A stretch of DNA of 64,000 nt from Bradyrhizobium sp. ARR65 (GTDB lineage: Bacteria; Pseudomonadota; Alphaproteobacteria; Rhizobiales; Xanthobacteraceae). Numbering within the stretch: position 1 is the first letter of the stretch; the number at the start of each line of letters is the position of its first letter. Both the position numbers and the translations under genes were made by a program. Where the stretch lies: assembly GCF_000472385.1 (NCBI RefSeq), contig NZ_AWZU01000006.1, positions 164,486 through 228,485 on the forward strand, read 5' to 3'. Under the pieces are notes generated by a model, which was not told the origin of the DNA, ran no database searches, and saw nothing but the letters and a program-made list of their open reading frames with translations. Below are positions 37,415 through 47,584 of this stretch, piece after piece.

Positions 37415-37879
37415 TCACGACTTCACGCCTGATGCTGCCTGCTTGATGGCGGCGCGGATTCGCACATAGGTGCCGCAGCGGCAGATGTTTCCCGCCATAG
37501 CGGCATCGATATCGGAATCGTCGGGGTTGGGCGTCGCCGCCAGCAGTGCTGCGGCCGACATGATCTGGCCGGACTGGCAATAACCGCACTGCACGACCTC
37601 GAGGTCGAGCCAGGCCTTCTGTACCTTCGCGCCCGCTTGCGTTGCTCCGATGCCTTCGATGGTGGTCACCGCTCGATTCTGCAGCGCGCCGACCGGCAGC
37701 ACGCAGGAGCGGACCGGCTTGCCGTCGACATGCACGGTGCAGGCCCCGCATTGCGCGAGTCCGCAGCCGAATTTCGTGCCTGTCATGCCGAGAATGTCGC
37801 GCAGCACCCAGAGCAGCGGCATGTCGGGCGGCGCTTCGATGGATTTCTGTTCGCCATTGATGGTGAGGGTCGTCGCCAT
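37415..37879 (-). CDS. (2Fe-2S)-binding subunit of molybdenum hydroxylase (isoquinoline 1-oxidoreductase alpha-like)
   Basis: A 154-residue protein starting [20 protein letters not shown]. There are two iron-sulfur sites: plant-type [21 protein letters not shown], and CGYCQSG...[18 protein letters not shown] in the helical domain. It relays electrons between the molybdenum centre and the cytochrome. The start at 37879 has an AAAGGGA ribosome site; an in-frame codon 17 residues upstream is less likely. First gene of the operon. Confidence 0.93.
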   Translation of the reverse strand: MATTLTINGEQKSIEAPPDMPLLWVLRDILGMTGTKFGCGLAQCGACTVHVDGKPVRSCVLPVGALQNRAVTTIEGIGATQAGAKVQKAWLDLEVVQCGYCQSGQIMSAAALLAATPNPDDSDIDAAMAGNICRCGTYVRIRAAIKQAASGVKS

Positions 37880-38147
37880 AAGCATCCCTTTGAGTATTCG
37901 ACGGCTGCGGGCAGCAGGCACCGAAGTCATGCAAGCAATCTCGCGCAGCTATATCACGACAATCTCTTTAGCAATGCCGGTCCGACGCATCGCAAACGCG
38001 ATCCTGCTCACGATATCGTGCATTTTGACAAACTGGTATGATGATCATCATTAAATCGAACGATTCCGCTGAACATCTCGCGGTCGAGCGCCGACAGAGG
38101 AAATTTTTCCTCGATCGGCGGCCGCTATTTTTTCAATAAGGCGCGGA

Positions 38148-39575
38148 TCAGGACTGCCGGAAGCCCATGCGGAAGGCGCCCCAGTGCCGGCCGCGAACGA
38201 AGATCGGCGAGGACAGGTCCTTCATCAGCACGAAATTGCCGCCGCCCATGTCGCGCCGATAGGTCTGCAGCAAAAACGGCCTGGTGTTCGCCGCGACCTT
38301 CTTCACCGCGCGATCGTTGAACAGGCGGCGGTTGCGGCAATTGGCGTTGTTCCAGACCGGGTCCTTGCCTTGCGGCAGCCGATAGTTCGGATTGTGCGTC
38401 GGCAGATAGCCGCCTTTGGCCCAGGCGACGCAGAACACGATGCGCGGATCGGATTTCTGGATCGGATCCTGGATCGATGGCAGCACGCGGTCGGTGAAGG
38501 CGACATAATCGGTCAGGTATTGCTTGGGGTCGGTGCCGGGAATCTCGCGGTAGGTCTCGTCCATCAATTGCGCGAGCGTGATCTCGCCGCGCTCGATCGC
38601 CGCCTCGAAGGTCTCCGAGATGCGCTTTGCCGTCGCAACCACCAGACGGATCAGCGGCGCGTCCGAGGTCTCGACGCCGGACTCGGCGATCATGGCGATC
38701 AGGCCTTCGGAGACCTCGAGCAGCTTTGCGATCCGCTCGTCGGCATGCTTGAGGTCGGTCGAGGAGAGATCGACGCCCCTGGCGAGATTGGCCAGTTCGT
38801 CGATCACCATGTCGCACTGGGCGAGGTTGGAGGTGGCGGCTTTCGCGACAGCGTCGATCTCCCGGCCGACCCTGGTGAAGCCGTCCTGCACGCGGGCGAT
38901 GATGCCCTGGATCTGCTGGGCGCCGTCGCCCGCATTCTTGGCGCGCGCGGATGCCTCGCTGCTTTCGCCGATCAGATGGCCGAGTTCGCCGTCGAGCCCG
39001 CGTACGGTATCGCCGATCTGCTGTGTCGCCTGGCGCGTCGCCTCCGCGAGGCTCTTGACTTCGCTCGCCACCACAGCAAAACCGCGCCCCGCGCTGCCTG
39101 CGCGCGCGGCCTCGATGGTTGCGTTCAATGCCAGCAGGTTGGTCTGTTTCGCGATCGCCTCGATCGAGGTCGATACTTTGGCGACCTGCGCGAGCGCGGA
39201 GGAGACCGCGCCGAGTCTGCTCTCGATACGGCCGACGGCAGCGACCAGCTCGGCGATATGATTGACCGCGGTTTCCACGGCCTGCCGGGACTGGGTGATC
39301 TCACCGACAGCATCCGATGTGGCCGACTGCACCGCCTTGGAGGCGTCTGCGATCTCGTGGTTGGCGGTAACCATCGTCTCGGCCGCCTGCTGCAGATGCC
39401 GAAACCGCTCGGATTGGTTGGAAACCCGCCCCGCCACCTCCTGAACGTTGCCGGCTACGTCCGCGAGTTCGACCCCGAGAACGCCGACGCGACTGGCGAG
39501 CTGATCGACCAGCCGCTCGCTTTCGGAAGCAACAGAAGAGGCACTTTCCACTCTAGCGGCGGCAGCCGGCGACAT
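38148..39575 (-). CDS. soluble methyl-accepting chemotaxis protein with C-terminal sensor
   Basis: A 475-residue receptor without membrane segments. The N-terminal half is the signalling coiled coil; its hairpin tip region is [42 protein letters not shown] (positions ~135-175). The C-terminal ~170 residues form a separate domain with [50 protein letters not shown] and [13 protein letters not shown]. The same domain ends the next receptor gene. The motifs recall Cache-like sensors but are cytoplasmic here. The ligand is unknown. Confidence 0.85.
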   Translation of the reverse strand: MSPAAAARVESASSVASESERLVDQLASRVGVLGVELADVAGNVQEVAGRVSNQSERFRHLQQAAETMVTANHEIADASKAVQSATSDAVGEITQSRQAVETAVNHIAELVAAVGRIESRLGAVSSALAQVAKVSTSIEAIAKQTNLLALNATIEAARAGSAGRGFAVVASEVKSLAEATRQATQQIGDTVRGLDGELGHLIGESSEASARAKNAGDGAQQIQGIIARVQDGFTRVGREIDAVAKAATSNLAQCDMVIDELANLARGVDLSSTDLKHADERIAKLLEVSEGLIAMIAESGVETSDAPLIRLVVATAKRISETFEAAIERGEITLAQLMDETYREIPGTDPKQYLTDYVAFTDRVLPSIQDPIQKSDPRIVFCVAWAKGGYLPTHNPNYRLPQGKDPVWNNANCRNRRLFNDRAVKKVAANTRPFLLQTYRRDMGGGNFVLMKDLSSPIFVRGRHWGAFRMGFRQS

Positions 39576-39646
39576 CGCTGCGTCTCTCCAAGTCGGTTGA
39601 CTAAGCCAATTCCCTATTCCTGCTCATTCACATTCCAAGCGCAGCG

Positions 39647-41401
39647 TCAAAGCTTGTAGGCGGTGCGCAAGCCGCCCCAGTGCCGTCCGCGCACGCGGAT
39701 CGGCACGTCGATCTCCCGCATCATCACCGTGTTGCCGTTCCCCATGTCGCGCGCGTAGCTCTGGATCAGATAGGCGCGCTCATTGTGGGCGGCGGCGAGG
39801 CCGGCCGGATCGTTGAAGATGCGGCGGTTGCGGCAGTTGGCGGTGTTCCAGGCGACGTCACCGGGGCGTTGCGGATGGGAGTAGATCTTGTTGTGCACCG
39901 GCAGATAGCCGTTGCGGTCGACCGCGGCGCAGAACGCGATGCGCGCGTCCTTGGCGAGAAACGGTTCCTGGAAAGGCGGCAATGCGCGATCGGCCCAGTC
40001 GAGGAATTTGGTGCGGTACTGCACCGGATTGGTGCCGGCGATTTCGACATAGTCCCTGTCGAACAGATCCTGCAGCGAAATGGCGCCGCGTGCGACCGCG
40101 TCCTCGAAAATCTTGTTCAGCGCAACACCTGCTTCCATCGCGCGGGTCACGAACTCGATGTTTTCCTCGCGGATCGCCCACAATTGGTCTTCGATCTTGT
40201 CGGCAAGGGCGGCGCTCGCGGCCTCGAAGCGGGCCTGCGCGCCGGCCTTGGAGTGCTCGCTGATGCGAATCCGGCAGGCGCCGATACCCTCAAGCCTGGC
40301 GTTGAAGCTTTGATGCAGCGGCAGTTTGGCGGCCTCCGCGCCGGAGATCAGAACGCCCTGCCTGGAAATCTCGTAGACTGGCGCTGCGGCCACGCCACGC
40401 GCGGCTTCGATCTCGATCTTCAAATGGCATGGCAGCCGCTCATGCCTGCGGCGTTCTTCGTTGTCCTTCTGATTCAGCAGCACGGCGCTGCGTGTCTTCA
40501 GTTTTTGCGCAAACTGGGTCACGGCCTTGCCGGCGGAGGCCACGCTCTCGCCGTGGGCTTCCGCCGCCTTGGCGGCGCCGTCGATCGCGGCCGCGCCTTC
40601 GCCGACCGAGGCAATGAAATGCGAGGCCGAGGCGGCGTTGTCGGACATTTCGCCCGTGGTGCGGTTCTGCTCGGCCAGCGCGCCGTTGACGTTCTCGAAC
40701 ACGGGGCGGATCGCATCGATCGCCTGCGAGATGCGGTGCACGGCATCGGCCGAGCCGGCCGCATCCTTCTGCAGCGCTTCGATCTTCTTGCTGATCTCTT
40801 CGGTCGCGCTCTGGGTTTGCACGGCCAGTGCCTTGACCTCAGTTGCCACCACGGCAAAGCCGCGTCCGGCCTCGCCCGCCCGCGCCGCTTCGATGGTGGA
40901 GTTCAGTGCGAGCAGCGTGGTCTGGCGCGCGATCTGCGCGATCAGGTTGACCACATTGCCGATGGCTGCGGAGGATTCGCGCAAGCGGTCGACATTGGCG
41001 CGCGCTTCCCTAGCGGCGGCGGTGGCGAGATCGGCGAGCTTGCCGGCATCGCGCAGCTGCGCGCCGATGCCTTCCGCGGAGCGGGTGAACTTCTCGGCGG
41101 CCTGTGTGAAGGTGGTCGCAGTGCCCTGGGCGGTGCTGCTGCGACCGGTCAGCGCGTCGGTGCGTTCGCGGATGGTAGCGAGCGTCGCGGCAGTGGCCTC
41201 GGCGCCCGCCGCAACCGAGTGCGCTGCCCGCTCGAGCTGGCGGATGGTGCCGCCAAGTTCGAGTTCCAGGAGCTCAAGGAGTTCGCTCGTTGAATCCGAC
41301 TTTCGGCCGGCATCGGTCGCAAGCGCCGGCTCCGGCGCTTTCGCCGGCGGCGCAGGCGCGACCGGCTCGGGCACGCGTTTGCGAAGAAAACCGAACGCCA
41401 T
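39647..41401 (-). CDS. soluble chemotaxis receptor with PilZ insertion and C-terminal sensor
   Basis: A 584-residue protein starting [20 protein letters not shown]. After a proline-rich leader comes a signalling coiled coil ([34 protein letters not shown]) and then a PilZ-like segment ([16 protein letters not shown]...RQGVLISG). The C-terminal sensor domain shared with 38148-39575 follows ([45 protein letters not shown]). The RxxxR of PilZ suggests c-di-GMP control of chemotaxis. It lies 71 bp upstream of its paralogue, in the same direction. Confidence 0.85.
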   Translation of the reverse strand: MAFGFLRKRVPEPVAPAPPAKAPEPALATDAGRKSDSTSELLELLELELGGTIRQLERAAHSVAAGAEATAATLATIRERTDALTGRSSTAQGTATTFTQAAEKFTRSAEGIGAQLRDAGKLADLATAAAREARANVDRLRESSAAIGNVVNLIAQIARQTTLLALNSTIEAARAGEAGRGFAVVATEVKALAVQTQSATEEISKKIEALQKDAAGSADAVHRISQAIDAIRPVFENVNGALAEQNRTTGEMSDNAASASHFIASVGEGAAAIDGAAKAAEAHGESVASAGKAVTQFAQKLKTRSAVLLNQKDNEERRRHERLPCHLKIEIEAARGVAAAPVYEISRQGVLISGAEAAKLPLHQSFNARLEGIGACRIRISEHSKAGAQARFEAASAALADKIEDQLWAIREENIEFVTRAMEAGVALNKIFEDAVARGAISLQDLFDRDYVEIAGTNPVQYRTKFLDWADRALPPFQEPFLAKDARIAFCAAVDRNGYLPVHNKIYSHPQRPGDVAWNTANCRNRRIFNDPAGLAAAHNERAYLIQSYARDMGNGNTVMMREIDVPIRVRGRHWGGLRTAYKL

Positions 41402-41621
41402 GGCTGCTCTAGGGGCGGGCTTCTCGGGAAAGCAAGTTGAGGTTCCCCATTCTTCCACCGACGCGTGAAGTCGTGGTTAACGCTTGCCTGTTTCGTGGGC
41501 AGAACCCAATACCTACATGCTTAGAGGCAGTGCCAAATCTTTGATTTTGGCGGTCCCGCGGCCTATAACGCCGCGCCTTCCACCCCCGGGCGATTCCGGG
41601 GTCGATTCCAAGAGACGTCGC

Positions 41622-42368
41622 ATGGCCGGACATTCCCAATTCAAGAACATTATGCACCGCAAGGGCCGGCAGGATGCCCAGAAGTCGAAGCTGTTCGGCA
41701 AGCTGGCCCGCGAAATCACAGTTGCCGCGAAGCTCGGCACGCCGGATCCCGCCATGAATCCGCGGCTGCGTGCGGCGGTGGTCGCCGCGCGGCAGGAGAA
41801 CATGCCGAAGGACAACATCGAGCGTGCAATCAAAAAGGCGATCGGCGGCGAGGGCGAGAACTATGACGAGATCCGCTACGAAGGCTATGGCCCCGGCGGG
41901 GTTGCCATCATCGTCGAGGCGCTGACCGACAACCGCAACCGCGCCGCCTCCGACATCCGCTCCTATTTCACCAAATCAGGCGGCAATCTCGGCGAAACCG
42001 GCTCGGTCGCCTTCATGTTCGACCGCGTCGGGCTGATTGAGTATGACGCCAGCGTTGCCTCGGACGATGCGATGCTGGACGCGGCGATCGAGGCGGGCGC
42101 CGACGACGTGAGCTCGAGCGAGAGCGGCCACGAGATCTATACGTCTCCGGAAAGCTTCCGCGAGGTCGCAAAAGCGCTCGAAGCCAAGTTCGGCGAGCCG
42201 CGCAAGGCGGCGCTGACCTGGAAACCGCAGAACACGGTTGCCGTCGATGACGAGACCGGCGAGAAGCTGTTGAAGTTGATGGACATGCTGAACGAGCACG
42301 ACGACGTGCAGAACGTGTTCGCCAATTTCGAGATCTCCGACGCGCTGATGGCGAAGGTGGGGGGTTAG
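41622..42368 (+). CDS. yebC: YebC/PmpR family transcriptional regulator
   Basis: A 248-residue protein starting [20 protein letters not shown]. It has the family pattern [32 protein letters not shown] and [31 protein letters not shown]. Members influence transcription or translation of specific stretches. It lies upstream of ruvCAB, the conserved proteobacterial order. The start at 41622 gives the normal N-terminus. Confidence 0.95.
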   Translation: MAGHSQFKNIMHRKGRQDAQKSKLFGKLAREITVAAKLGTPDPAMNPRLRAAVVAARQENMPKDNIERAIKKAIGGEGENYDEIRYEGYGPGGVAIIVEALTDNRNRAASDIRSYFTKSGGNLGETGSVAFMFDRVGLIEYDASVASDDAMLDAAIEAGADDVSSSESGHEIYTSPESFREVAKALEAKFGEPRKAALTWKPQNTVAVDDETGEKLLKLMDMLNEHDDVQNVFANFEISDALMAKVGG

Positions 42369-42376
42369 GTCTCCGA

Positions 42377-42415
42377 CATTCCGGGTTCGCCTCTTCGAGG
42401 CGCCCCGGAATGACG
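42377..42415. repeat. short CATTCCGGG...CCCCGGAATG palindrome
   Basis: CATTCCGGGTTCGCCTCTTC / GAGGCGCCCCGGAATG, in the 121-bp gap between yebC and ruvC. It may double as a yebC terminator. Confidence 0.7.
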
Positions 42416-42489
42416 GCCGCGCCGCGCTTTCCCCGGGTATGTCGACCGTTCCTGTTTCGTTGCTTCTCGCCAGAGGCTATCACTAGCCG

Positions 42490-43017
42490 ATGGCACCCGC
42501 ACCGATTCGCGTCCCCGTCCGCATCCTTGGTATCGATCCGGGCCTGCGCCGTACCGGCTGGGGCGTGGTCGAGAGTGATGGCAACCGCCTGACCTTTGTC
42601 GGCTGCGGCTCGGTCGAGCCGCCGGACCATCTGCCGCTCGCGAGCCGCTTGCTCGCGATTCATGATGGCCTGGCCGCGGTGCTGCGCGATTTCAGCCCAG
42701 CGGAAGCCGCGGTCGAGCAGACCTTCGTGAACAAGGATGGCGTCGCCACCCTCAAATTGGGTCAGGCGCGCGGCGTCGCCATGCTGGTGCCGGCAAGTTT
42801 CGGCATCTCGGTGTCCGAATATGCGCCGAACCAGGTGAAGAAGACCGTGGTCGGCGCGGGCCATGCCGACAAGAACCAGATCGCGGTGATGCTGAAAATC
42901 CTGTTGCCCAAAGCCGAACCGAAATCGCCAGATGCCGCGGACGCGCTGGCGATCGCGATCACCCATGCGCACCACCGCCAGAGCGCGAGCCTGCGGCTCA
43001 AGGTGGTCAGCATATGA
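42490..43017 (+). CDS. ruvC: Holliday junction resolvase RuvC
   Basis: A 175-residue endonuclease. It has the RNase H-like acidic residues in [14 protein letters not shown], the [23 protein letters not shown] segment (Glu) and [16 protein letters not shown] at the C-terminus (paired Asp). It cuts Holliday junctions with RuvAB. Its stop overlaps ruvA in an ATGA. Confidence 0.96.
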   Translation: MAPAPIRVPVRILGIDPGLRRTGWGVVESDGNRLTFVGCGSVEPPDHLPLASRLLAIHDGLAAVLRDFSPAEAAVEQTFVNKDGVATLKLGQARGVAMLVPASFGISVSEYAPNQVKKTVVGAGHADKNQIAVMLKILLPKAEPKSPDAADALAIAITHAHHRQSASLRLKVVSI

Positions 43018-43631
43018 TCGGCAAGCTGAAGGGCCTGATCGATTCCTACGGCGAGGATTTTGTCATCCTCGACGTCGGCGGCGTCGGTTATCAGGTGCAT
43101 TGTTCGGCGCGCACGCTGCAGGCGCTGCCCGCGCCGGGTGAGGCCGCGGTGCTGTCGATCGAAACTTACGTCCGCGAGGACCAGATCAAACTGTTCGGTT
43201 TCAAGAGCGACATCGAACGCGAGTGGTTTCGCTTGCTGCAGACGGTGCAGGGCGTCGGCGCCAAGGTTGCGCTCGCCGTGCTCGGCACGCTGCCGCCGGC
43301 CGAGCTTGCCAATGCGATTGCACTGCGCGACAAGGCGGCCGTGACACGCACCCCCGGCGTCGGCCCCAAGGTCGCCGAGCGCATCGTCACGGAACTGAAG
43401 GACAAGGCACCCGGCTTTGCCGATGTCGATCCGGCGGTGGTGCATCTGGCCGGCGCGGTCGACGAGGCCCGCGCGCCGCGCCCGGTCGCGGATGCGATCT
43501 CGGCGCTGGTCAATCTCGGCTATGGTCAGCCCCAGGCCGCAGCCGCGATTGCCTCGGCCGCGCGTAATGCCGGGGAGAACGCGGAGACGGCGCAATTGAT
43601 CAGGCTTGGCCTGAAGGAATTGGCGAAGTGA
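43014..43631 (+). CDS. ruvA: Holliday junction branch migration protein RuvA
   Basis: A 205-residue protein starting [20 protein letters not shown]. It has the OB domain, tandem helix-hairpin-helix motifs ([18 protein letters not shown] and [20 protein letters not shown]) and a C-terminal RuvB-binding domain. It binds four-way junctions as a tetramer. Co-translated with ruvC. Confidence 0.96.
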   Translation: MIGKLKGLIDSYGEDFVILDVGGVGYQVHCSARTLQALPAPGEAAVLSIETYVREDQIKLFGFKSDIEREWFRLLQTVQGVGAKVALAVLGTLPPAELANAIALRDKAAVTRTPGVGPKVAERIVTELKDKAPGFADVDPAVVHLAGAVDEARAPRPVADAISALVNLGYGQPQAAAAIASAARNAGENAETAQLIRLGLKELAK

Positions 43632-43671
43632 TGGTGCGTGAGCTGTTTGAAACCGCGCGAGCTCTCTTCAC

Positions 43672-43826
43672 CTCTCCCCGCCTTCGGGGAGAGGTCGGAT
43701 CGCCCTCGGCGATCCGGGTGAGGGGGATTTTCCGCGAGTCCGAATGCGCGGTGAGAGCCCCTCACCCCAACCCTCTCAGCGCGAGCTTTGCTCGTCGCGT
43801 CCCCGTAAGAACGGGAGAGGGGGAAC
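43672..43826. repeat. complex GAGAGG/CCTCTC repeat between ruvA and ruvB
   Basis: CCTCTCCCCGCCTTCGGGGAGAGG forms a hairpin. CGGATCGCCCTCGGCGATCC follows as a second hairpin, then a GTGAGGGG / CCCCTCAC pair and AACGGGAGAGGGGG. These arms are common in rhizobial intergenic DNA. The element separates ruvA from ruvB by 219 bp. Confidence 0.7.
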
Positions 43827-43850
43827 ATCCAGCCTCGTGCGTTGAGAAGC

Positions 43851-44894
43851 ATGGCTGAGCCCTCCCGCATCGTCACGCCCGAGCGCCGCAACGAGGATGC
43901 GGCGGATGGCGCGCTGCGTCCGCAGAACCTGTCGGAGTTCGTCGGTCAGCAGCAGGCGCGCGCCAATCTCTCGATCTTCATCGAGGCCGCGCGCAAGCGC
44001 GGCGAGGCGCTGGATCACGTGCTGTTCGTCGGCCCTCCCGGTCTTGGCAAGACGACGCTGGCGCAGATCGTCTCCCGCGAGCTCGGCGTCGGCTTTCGCG
44101 CCACTTCCGGACCCGTAATCGCCAAGGCCGGCGATCTCGCCGCGCTGCTGACCAATCTCGAAGAGCGCGACGTGCTCTTCATCGACGAGATCCATCGCTT
44201 GAGTCCCGCGGTGGAAGAGGTGCTCTATCCCGCGATGGAGGACTTTCAACTCGACCTGATCATCGGCGAGGGACCGGCGGCGCGCTCGGTGAAGATCGAG
44301 CTGGCGAAATTCACGCTGGTCGGCGCCACCACGCGTGCAGGGCTTTTGACCAATCCGCTGCGCGACCGCTTCGGCATTCCGATCCGGCTCAATTTCTACA
44401 CCATCGAAGAGCTGGAAAAGATCGTCACTCGCGGCGCGCGCGTGCTCAAGGTCGGCATGACGCCTGATGGCGCCAACGAAATCGCGCGCCGCGCCCGCGG
44501 CACGCCGCGCATTGCGGGTCGGCTGCTGCGGCGCGTGCGCGATTTCGCATCCGCCGCCAATGCGGATTCCATCGACCGTGCGATCGCCGATCATGCGCTG
44601 AGCGCGCTGGAGGTCGACGCCGCCGGCCTGGACGCCATGGACCGGCGCTATCTCACCACGATCGCCATGAACTACGGCGGCGGGCCGGTCGGCGTGGAGA
44701 CGCTGGCGGCGGCCTTGTCGGAGCCGCGCGATGCGATCGAGGACATTATCGAGCCTTATCTCATCCAGTGCGGCTATCTGCAGCGCACCCCGCGCGGACG
44801 TGTGTTGACCTCGCATGCCTTCCGCCATCTCGGTCTCGCCGAGCCCTCGCGCGATCCCGCGCAGTTCGGGCTGTTCGGGAGTGAGGAGGACTGA
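43851..44894 (+). CDS. ruvB: Holliday junction branch migration helicase RuvB
   Basis: A 347-residue AAA+ ATPase. Walker A is [13 protein letters not shown], Walker B is [10 protein letters not shown], and sensor 1 lies in [20 protein letters not shown]. The winged-helix C-terminus includes [18 protein letters not shown]. It drives branch migration with RuvA. The start [13 protein letters not shown] at 43851 is preferred over one three codons earlier because of its GAGAAG ribosome site. Confidence 0.96.
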   Translation: MAEPSRIVTPERRNEDAADGALRPQNLSEFVGQQQARANLSIFIEAARKRGEALDHVLFVGPPGLGKTTLAQIVSRELGVGFRATSGPVIAKAGDLAALLTNLEERDVLFIDEIHRLSPAVEEVLYPAMEDFQLDLIIGEGPAARSVKIELAKFTLVGATTRAGLLTNPLRDRFGIPIRLNFYTIEELEKIVTRGARVLKVGMTPDGANEIARRARGTPRIAGRLLRRVRDFASAANADSIDRAIADHALSALEVDAAGLDAMDRRYLTTIAMNYGGGPVGVETLAAALSEPRDAIEDIIEPYLIQCGYLQRTPRGRVLTSHAFRHLGLAEPSRDPAQFGLFGSEED

Positions 44895-45116
44895 TGTCGG
44901 CGCTGCCGACGTCGCCTTCGCCTGTCATTGATCCTCGCAAGGATATCGAGCGAGACATGCTGCGATGATTTGCGCGACGCCGATTGCGCAATCCATTTGG
45001 GCCTATGCTACGTTCAGCATGACTGGATATTAACCTTTTGCCCGCCATCGCGACGGGCTATCCAATTTCCGCTTCAATTGCGCAATACGGCAAGCGCGCA
45101 TCACCGCTGAGCCCGC

Positions 45117-46034
45117 ATGTTTTCACGTCGCCGCTTCCTGAAATTTCTCGCCGGATTCGGCGCTTTTGGCACCTCGACTGCAGCCTATGGCTTCGGCGAG
45201 CCGGTCTTTCGCCTGAGCCTTGCGCGCTATGATCTGGCGCCGGCACGATGGCCGGCGGATTTCCCGCTGAAGATCGCCGTTGTGGCGGACCTGCACGCCT
45301 GCGATCCCTGGATGTCGCTCGATCACATCGACGCGATCGTTAATCATACCAACGCTCTTAACGCAGATGTGATCGTGATGCTCGGCGACTATGTCGCCGG
45401 TTGCCGCCACATGACGCGCCGGATTCCGGCGGAATCATGGGCTGCGGTACTGGCGCAATTGAAGGCGCCGCTCGGGGTGCATGCGATCCTCGGCAATCAC
45501 GATTATTGGGACGACCGGGAAGTTCAGCGCGAGGGGCAGGGGACCACGGCCGCGCGGCGCGCGCTGGAGGCAGTCGGCATTCCCGTCTACGAGAACGACG
45601 CCGTGCGTTTGAAAAAATCCGGCCGGCCGTTCTGGCTCGCCGGGCTCGGCGATCAGCTCGCCTATGTGCCGGCGGCGCGTTTCAGGCGTATCAGGCGCAT
45701 CGGCATCGATGATCTCGGCGCAACGCTTGCGAAAGTCACCGACGATGCGCCAGTCATTCTGCTGGCGCATGAACCGGACGTCGCCTCTCGCGTGCCGGAT
45801 CGGGTGGCATTGCAGCTCTCCGGGCACACCCATGGCGGCCAGGTGCGGCTGCTGGGCTGGTCGCCGGTGGTGCCCTCGCGCTACGGCAACCGCCTGGCCT
45901 ATGGCCACGCCCGGTTCAATTGCGACGTGGTCGTCTCGGGCGGGCTCGGCTGCAGCATTATGCCCTTCCGCTTAGGCGTGCCGCCGGAGCTCGTGCTGGT
46001 GACGTTGGGCGGATCCGGTCCGGCGGTGTCCTAG
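45117..46034 (+). CDS. metallophosphoesterase with twin-arginine-like signal
   Basis: A 305-residue protein starting MFSRRRFLKFLAGFGAFGTS, a twin-arginine or anchor-type signal. The calcineurin-type ligands are KIAVVADLHACDPW, VIVMLGDYV, AILGNHDYW, VILLAHEPD and LSGHTHGGQV. It resembles the YaeI/YkuE group of membrane-associated phosphodiesterases. Last native gene before the island; it is 84 bp upstream of the ybgC 5' remnant. Confidence 0.9.
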   Translation: MFSRRRFLKFLAGFGAFGTSTAAYGFGEPVFRLSLARYDLAPARWPADFPLKIAVVADLHACDPWMSLDHIDAIVNHTNALNADVIVMLGDYVAGCRHMTRRIPAESWAAVLAQLKAPLGVHAILGNHDYWDDREVQREGQGTTAARRALEAVGIPVYENDAVRLKKSGRPFWLAGLGDQLAYVPAARFRRIRRIGIDDLGATLAKVTDDAPVILLAHEPDVASRVPDRVALQLSGHTHGGQVRLLGWSPVVPSRYGNRLAYGHARFNCDVVVSGGLGCSIMPFRLGVPPELVLVTLGGSGPAVS

Positions 46035-46118
46035 TTCCCCTGGGGCCTTTTCGATCGCTTGCGCATCAAACGGATCTGCGCAAAACGATCTGCTTTCCAG
46101 GCAATGAGGCCCCGCAAG

Positions 46119-46160
46119 TGACGTCACCTCATCTCGACGGCGAGATCCGCGACGGACGCC
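46119..46160 (+). pseudogene. ybgC: 5' remnant of native ybgC
   Basis: GTG start and 13 further codons reading MTSPHLDGEIRDGR, which match the start of the intact ybgC at 62457 (MTASLDGEIRDGRHHMQVRV). After codon 14 the homology ends at once and the reading continues RSARSAVLP to a stop at 46213. The missing 3' portion is found 16.8 kb away at 62942-63197. This marks the left junction of the island. Confidence 0.8.
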
Positions 46161-47574
46161 GGTCGGCCAGGTCCGCAGTCTTGCCGACATCCATGTTCTG
46201 TGAGGGAGATTGAGCCACTCGCAGATCCGCGATGAAGCGCCACCATAACAACAGACTGGTCACGCCGAAGCCAAGGCAAAGACCAAACCAGATCCCGTGG
46301 CTTCCCCAGCCGATGCAGTATCCGCAGATCGCCATCGCCGGGATACCGACCAGCCAATAGCCGATGAGGGTGTTGGTGAGCCCGGCTCGGGTGTTCCCCA
46401 AGCCACGCAATAACCCGATGCAGATGTTTTGCGACCCTTTGAAGAATTGGTGGGCTATCGCGAACCATAGCAGGGTCGTCGCCGCGGCCAGCAGGGCCGG
46501 GTCAGCCTCATCGCCAAGGAACGGGCGCAGGACGGCTCGTGGAACGATGACGTAAAGTAGCCCAACGAGCGTCATGATGGAGAAGCTGATTACGAAGGTA
46601 TGTCTTGCAATCGCTCCGATTTCACCGGCCTGATCCTTGCCGGCGGTGCGGCTCACCAATATCGATGTTCCGTGAGAGAGTCCGATATTGATCTGATAGA
46701 CGATATAGGTGAGCTGGTTGACGATGTTGGAGGCTGCGAGCGGGATTGGCCCAAACATGCCCATGAAGACGGTCGCAATGGACGTAATTGCCGCTTCCGA
46801 ACCGTAGGTCAATGCGATCGGCATGCCCATTTTTGCAATTGTCTTCATAGTCGAAGCCTGTGCTCGCCATCCGTTTGGTGCGAGCAATGAATTCAGTTTT
46901 TGATCGTGCCGGACGGTCCGCAGATACACCATGAAGGTCCACAATTGGACGAGCGTGGTTGCCAATCCAATGCCCGCGAGTCCGAGCTGCGGCATCCCAA
47001 TCCATCCATAGATGAATACCGCGTTCAGCAATGCGTTAACGCCGATCGAGATCACGGTGACGCGCAGGAGGGAGCCTGCGCGCCGCATTCCCACGGCGAA
47101 CTGACGTAGAACGTTGAGCCACAGCATGGGCAACAATCCCGGAGCCAAGGCCAGCATTATCGGTCTTGCGAGAGCGACAATCTCGCGGTCTTGTCCGAGG
47201 AAGACCAAGATATGACTGAAAACGACGAGTGTGATCCCGGCGACGATGGCGACAATGGTTGCAAGAACCATTGATGTCCCGAGCAGATCGCGGACTTCGT
47301 CGACAGCGGTGCTGTCCGTCAACGAGGTTCCGGTCCTTTTCTCACCGCGTCCCACCGAGGCTGCAACCAGATTTCCAACGCTCGTCACCATTCCGACGCA
47401 CATCGTGCGAAGCTGATTATAGAGCAAAAGGGCGAGACCACCTGCTGCAAGCGCCTGAACGCTGATGAACCCCATCATGAGGAGGTCGGTGCTCGTGAGA
47501 GCAACCTGGGCAAACTGAATGCCCGCAATGGGGGCTGAGAGTTTTATAATTTCTTGATAGTGGCGAACCCGCAT
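46129..47574 (-). CDS. MATE family efflux transporter
   Basis: A 481-residue protein with 12 membrane helices, starting MRVRHYQEIIKLSAPIAGIQ. Typical MATE features are paired repeats (STDLLMMGFISVQALAAGGLA and ASNIVNQLTYIVYQINIGLS) and GLLRGLGNTRAGLTNTLIGY. It likely exports the product of the operon, in which it is the last gene, 10 bp after the SbnA-like gene. The last ~11 residues (DRRPSRISPSR) are encoded by the antisense of the native ybgC remnant, so the true C-terminus was altered at the island junction. Confidence 0.85.
   Translation of the reverse strand: MRVRHYQEIIKLSAPIAGIQFAQVALTSTDLLMMGFISVQALAAGGLALLLYNQLRTMCVGMVTSVGNLVAASVGRGEKRTGTSLTDSTAVDEVRDLLGTSMVLATIVAIVAGITLVVFSHILVFLGQDREIVALARPIMLALAPGLLPMLWLNVLRQFAVGMRRAGSLLRVTVISIGVNALLNAVFIYGWIGMPQLGLAGIGLATTLVQLWTFMVYLRTVRHDQKLNSLLAPNGWRAQASTMKTIAKMGMPIALTYGSEAAITSIATVFMGMFGPIPLAASNIVNQLTYIVYQINIGLSHGTSILVSRTAGKDQAGEIGAIARHTFVISFSIMTLVGLLYVIVPRAVLRPFLGDEADPALLAAATTLLWFAIAHQFFKGSQNICIGLLRGLGNTRAGLTNTLIGYWLVGIPAMAICGYCIGWGSHGIWFGLCLGFGVTSLLLWWRFIADLRVAQSPSQNMDVGKTADLADRRPSRISPSR
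46136..46160. repeat. left copy of flanking direct repeat within ybgC
   Basis: 25 bp identical in 23 positions to 62472-62496. They encode LDGEIRDGR in both ybgC copies, so the repeat may only reflect gene homology. It could also be a recombination or attachment site. A further exact 13-bp match, ACGGACGCCGGTC, is at 46152-46164 and 62529-62541. Confidence 0.55.
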
Positions 47575-47584
47575 TGTCAACACG

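Noticed and set aside
44894..44968. 24-codon frame [20 protein letters not shown] and onward, overlapping the ruvB stop
   Set aside because: Very short, no recognisable family, no terminator; could be chance despite the coupled start.
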